This document shows, piece after piece, positions 32,056 through 35,210 of a stretch of 35,210 nucleotides of DNA. The notes below the pieces were generated by a model. It had not been told where the DNA came from. It was given only the letters and a program-made list of their open reading frames with translations, and did no database searches. The translations under genes and the position numbers were made by a program. This stretch comes from Planctomycetota bacterium. GTDB lineage: Bacteria; Planctomycetota; UBA8742; UBA2392. How positions within the stretch are numbered: position 1 is the first letter of the stretch; each line of letters begins with the position of its first letter. The stretch is taken from contig JABARW010000004.1 in the NCBI GenBank assembly GCA_019186845.1, positions 153,164 to 188,373 on the forward strand, read 5' to 3'.

Positions 32056-33078
32056 ATGGAGTCGCAGGTGCAGGACGCCACAACGCGCGAGCTTCTGAAC
32101 GAGGGGGAAAGCTTCTCGTTCTTTGCTGCCGTGCGCCTGCTCCAGTCCCGCTACCCCCAGGCGGCGCGCGTGGGCTATCAGGGTCCGCCGGAGCAGGAAG
32201 CCATCCGCTTCCGGCCGTACATCGATCTGGCCTTTGCCAACTCCGACCTGCACGAGGTCCGCGAGCGCACCAATGAGCAGGGCCGGCCGCGCTTTGAAGT
32301 GATCACGACATTCCTTGGACTCTTTGGTCCGCCCAGCCCCCTGCCCAGTTTCTACACCGAAGATCTCATGGGCATGGAGGAGGACAGCCTCACGCGGGGC
32401 TTCCTTGACCTGTTCCACCACCGCTTCCTGAGCCTGTTCTATCGCGTCTGGGAAAAGTACCGCACGGATGCCCAGTTCAAGAGCGACGCGAGCGACTACT
32501 TCACGCTGCGGCTCCTGGCCCTGCTGGGCATGTCGCGCGAGAGTATTCCCCACGGCCACCGTGTGGACCCGTTGCGCACCCTGGCCTATGCCGGGCTGAT
32601 CTCGCAGCAGCCGCGCAGCGCGCATCTGTTTGAGGGCATGCTCTCTGACTACTTTCCCAAGGCGTCCGTTGATGTCGAGCCCTTCCACGGAACCTGGACG
32701 CCGGTGCCCCAGGACCAGCAGAACCGGCTGGGCCTCAGCGGCTGCGTGCTGGCCCGCGACCTGACCGTGGGCGATCAGGTGTTCACGCGCGCAAGCGCCT
32801 TCAAGGTCGGCCTTTCGGGCCTGTCATTTGACGAGTTCATGGAGTTCCTTCCCCATGGCGCTAAGATGCCGCAACTGCGCGAACTCGTTGATCTGTTCAA
32901 CACGGACTGCCTTGACTACGTGATCGAGCTTTGCGTCAAAGCCGAAGAGGTGCCGGGCCTGACTCTCTCGGGCAAAACGGCATGGCTGGGCTGGTCTTCC
33001 TGGCTGGGTCAGGGCCGGCCGGGTTCAACTAACTGCGTGAAATTCTCCATAAGGGGCTGGTTCCATGGTCGACGTTGA
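32056..33078 (+). CDS. tssG: T6SS baseplate protein TssG
   Basis: A 340-residue protein. A GAGGGGAG ribosome-binding site precedes ATG 32056. Typical TssG features: 'FSFFAAVRLLQSRYPQA', 'EAIRFRPYIDLAF', 'FEVITTFLGLFGPPSPLPSFYTED', 'FLDLFHHRFLSLFYRVWEKYR' and the C-terminal 'LGWSSWLG'. TssG completes the wedge with TssF. The end overlaps tssH by 14 bases; the last about 15 residues after 'SWLGQG' are not conserved-looking but within family variation. Confidence 0.94.
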   Translation: MESQVQDATTRELLNEGESFSFFAAVRLLQSRYPQAARVGYQGPPEQEAIRFRPYIDLAFANSDLHEVRERTNEQGRPRFEVITTFLGLFGPPSPLPSFYTEDLMGMEEDSLTRGFLDLFHHRFLSLFYRVWEKYRTDAQFKSDASDYFTLRLLALLGMSRESIPHGHRVDPLRTLAYAGLISQQPRSAHLFEGMLSDYFPKASVDVEPFHGTWTPVPQDQQNRLGLSGCVLARDLTVGDQVFTRASAFKVGLSGLSFDEFMEFLPHGAKMPQLRELVDLFNTDCLDYVIELCVKAEEVPGLTLSGKTAWLGWSSWLGQGRPGSTNCVKFSIRGWFHGRR

Positions 33079-35210
33079 AATCAAGGGTCTGGTGGCGCGT
33101 CTGAACAAGTTCTGCACGCGCGGGCTGGAGGCCGCGGCCGCCAAGTGCGTCTCGCGCACGAACTATGAGGTCACGCCCGAGCACATGCTCTTCGTAATGA
33201 ACGAAGACCCCAACGCGGACTTGCAGGCCGTCTACAAGCACTTCGGCCTGGATGTCGGCATGGTGCAGAAGGCCCTGGGCGCAGCCATCGAGGATTCCGC
33301 ACCGGCAACTCTTCGCGCCCCGTGTTCTCGCCCGTGTTGCTGGACTGGTTCCAGAACGCCTGGTTGATCTCCAGCGTGGATTACAGCATGCCCGAGATCC
33401 GCAGCGGCGCCCTGCTGTTCACCCTGCTGAGCCACCCCGAGCGCTACGCAGCGGGGGACTACCTGCCGGCCTTCGAGGCTGTCAAGCGCGGCGAGCTCAA
33501 GGCTCAGCTGCTCGATATCACGCGCGGCTCCATCGAGCGCTACGAGACGCGTGACAGCGGCAAGAAGATCAGTGAAGACGGCCGGCCCGAGAAGGGCGTC
33601 GCTGGCGAAAGCGCTTTGGCCAAGTTCTGCACCGACTTCACCGGCCGCGCGCGCGAGGGCAAGCTTGACCCCGTGTTTGGCCGTGATCCGGAAATCCGCC
33701 AGATGGTCGATATCCTGGCGCGCCGCAGAAAGAACAACCCGATTTGCGTGGGCGACCCCGGCGTGGGCAAGACGGCCGTGGTCGAGGGCCTGGCTTTGCG
33801 CATTGTTGAAGGCGACGTGCCGGACAGCCTGCGCGGCGTGGAACTCATGGGCCTTGACCTCGCGCTCCTGCAAGCCGGCGCAAGCGTCAAAGGCGAGTTC
33901 GAAAACCGCCTCAAGAACGTGATCAACGAGGTCAAGTCTTCGGCCAAGCCCATCATCCTGTTCATTGACGAAGCCCACACGCTCGTCGGCGCGGGCGGCG
34001 CGGCGGGCACCGGCGACGCCGGGCAGTTGCTCAAGCCCGCCCTGGCGCGCGGCGAGCTGCGTACCATCGCCGCTACGACCTGGAGCGAGTACAAGAAGTA
34101 CTTCGAGAAGGATGCCGCGCTGGCCCGCCGCTTCCAGCTCGTCAAGCTCGACGAGCCCAACGAAGCCGTCACGGTGACCATGTTGCGCGGCCTGCGCGAC
34201 CGTTACGAGCAGGCCCACGGTGTGCTGATCCGCGATGACGCGCTCACCGCCTGCGCGCAGCTTGGTTCGCGCTACATTGCCGGTCGCCAGCACCCCGACA
34301 AAGGCATCGACCTGATGGACACCAGTGCCGCGCGCGTGAAGGTGGCGCTGACCACCAAGCCGCCGGAGCTGCAGGACCTCGAGCGCAGCATCCAGACCAT
34401 CGAGCGCGAGCTCGCCGCCTACAAGCGCGACCAGAGCACGGGCCAGGACGGCCTGGAGGACATGATTTCGCAGCGCGAAAAGAGCATCGCGGGCCTCAAG
34501 GACAAAGCCGCCTCGCTCACGGAACGCTGGCAGAAAGAAAAGGCCGCGGCCGAGAAGGTGCTCGACATCCGCAGAAAGATGTTTGAGGCCACGGGGCAGA
34601 CGCTGGGCGGCCAAAAGCCCAAGGCCGAAGCGCCCCCGTCGTCGAAGAAGGAAACCAAGCTCAAGGTCAAGGACGAGCCCAAGAAGGAAACCAAAATCAA
34701 GTCCAAGGCCGATGTCGGCGCGCTCAAGAAGGACCTTGATGCGGCGCTGGCCGATCTCAAGAAACTGCAGGGCAAGGACCCGTTGATCCAGATCGAGGTC
34801 ACGCCCGACATCGTGGCCAAGGTGATCTCGGACTGGACGGGCATTCCCATCGGCAAGATGGTGCAGGACGAGGCGGCATCGCTGCTCGAGTTCGAAAAGC
34901 AGATGACTCAGCGCGTCAAGGGCCAGGATCACGTCATGAAGATCCTCGGCACGGGCATTCGCGCCAGCAAGGCGGGCCTCAAGGACCCCAAGACACCCAT
35001 CGGCGTATTCCTGCTGGTGGGCCCTTCGGGCACAGGCAAGACCGAAACGGCGCTGGGCGTGGCCGACCTCATGTTCGGCGGCGAGCGCATGATGACCACC
35101 ATCAACATGAGCGAGTTCCAGGAGAAGCACACCGTCTCGCGGCTGATCGGCTCCCCGCCCGGCTATGTCGGCTACGGCGAGGGCGGCGTGCTGACCGAGG
35201 CCGTGCGGCA
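33065..35210 (+). CDS. tssH: T6SS sheath-recycling AAA+ ATPase TssH (ClpV), frameshifted and cut by the window end
   Basis: ClpV disassembles the contracted TssBC sheath using ATP. The gene starts at ATG 33065 ('[22 protein letters not shown]'), overlapping tssG. After 'GAAIED' (codons to 33295) the family sequence continues only in another frame, as '[19 protein letters not shown]' from 33298. One base, probably a T at about 33296, is missing compared with an intact gene; read straight, the frame stops at 33367. Downstream all key parts are intact: first Walker [11 protein letters not shown] (about 33754-33780), Walker B '[11 protein letters not shown]', a charged middle region, '[13 protein letters not shown]', and second Walker [10 protein letters not shown] (about 35023-35049). 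The 3' end lies beyond the window. Either a sequencing error or a true mutation. Confidence 0.88.

Noticed and set aside
29920..32688. 922-residue minus-strand frame opposite tssE, tssF and tssG
   Set aside because: Antisense shadow of three securely identified genes; rich in Arg/His/Gln with no domain.
33232..35130. 632-residue minus-strand frame opposite tssH
   Set aside because: Antisense to clear ClpV sequence with intact Walker motifs.

Overview
The window is a GC-rich bacterial chromosome segment with long, closely spaced genes. I see no rRNA, tRNA, CRISPR array, intact transposase or origin. The set of genes is Gram-negative in type: a type VI secretion system (T6SS) with a TssJ lipoprotein, secreted esterase-PDZ proteins and a secreted beta-helix protein. 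The tandem esterase-PDZ paralogues and the beta-helix protein would suit a planctomycete-like or other non-model phylum. That placement is inference from gene content only.

Left part (1-8203): the 3' end of a coiled-coil/beta-barrel protein closed by a strong terminator; a TPR protein with a proline-rich tail; a GNAT acetyltransferase (minus strand); a small unknown helical protein; formate-tetrahydrofolate ligase (fhs, minus strand); and a secreted beta-helix protein with a C-terminal thioredoxin-like domain.

Middle part (8237-13752): this is the disturbed and most interesting stretch. A minus-strand TPR gene looks like the back half of an AAA-ATPase/TPR signalling protein whose front is missing. 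A plus-strand reading frame at 10292-10426 has lost its start but still overlaps the next gene by ATGA. Between the two broken ends lies a compact, highly structured RNA-like sequence (about 10080-10291) ending in an intrinsic terminator. Its helix pattern resembles HEARO/omega RNAs, the guide RNAs of IscB/IsrB-type elements, but no IscB, IsrB or TnpB reading frame is present. It is followed by a SenB-like glycosyltransferase (selenosugar synthase family), a DUF3052 protein and a coiled-coil protein with a PD-(D/E)XK-like nuclease motif.

Two tandem secreted alpha/beta hydrolase-PDZ paralogues (13852-17188) lead into the T6SS cluster (17332 to the window edge). Its order is fha/tagH, tssJ, tssK, tssL, tssM, tagF, tssA, tssB, tssC, hcp (tssD), tssE, tssF, tssG, tssH (clpV). 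The products form the membrane complex (TssJLM), the baseplate (TssEFGK), the sheath and inner tube (TssBC, Hcp), the assembly platform (TssA), the recycling ATPase (TssH) and post-translational control (Fha, TagF). Several genes overlap by 4 bases, so most of the cluster is likely co-transcribed. hcp has its own AT-rich leader and a terminator-like hairpin after it. tssH carries an apparent 1-base deletion near 33296. VgrG, PAAR, effectors and PpkA/PppA are not in the window.
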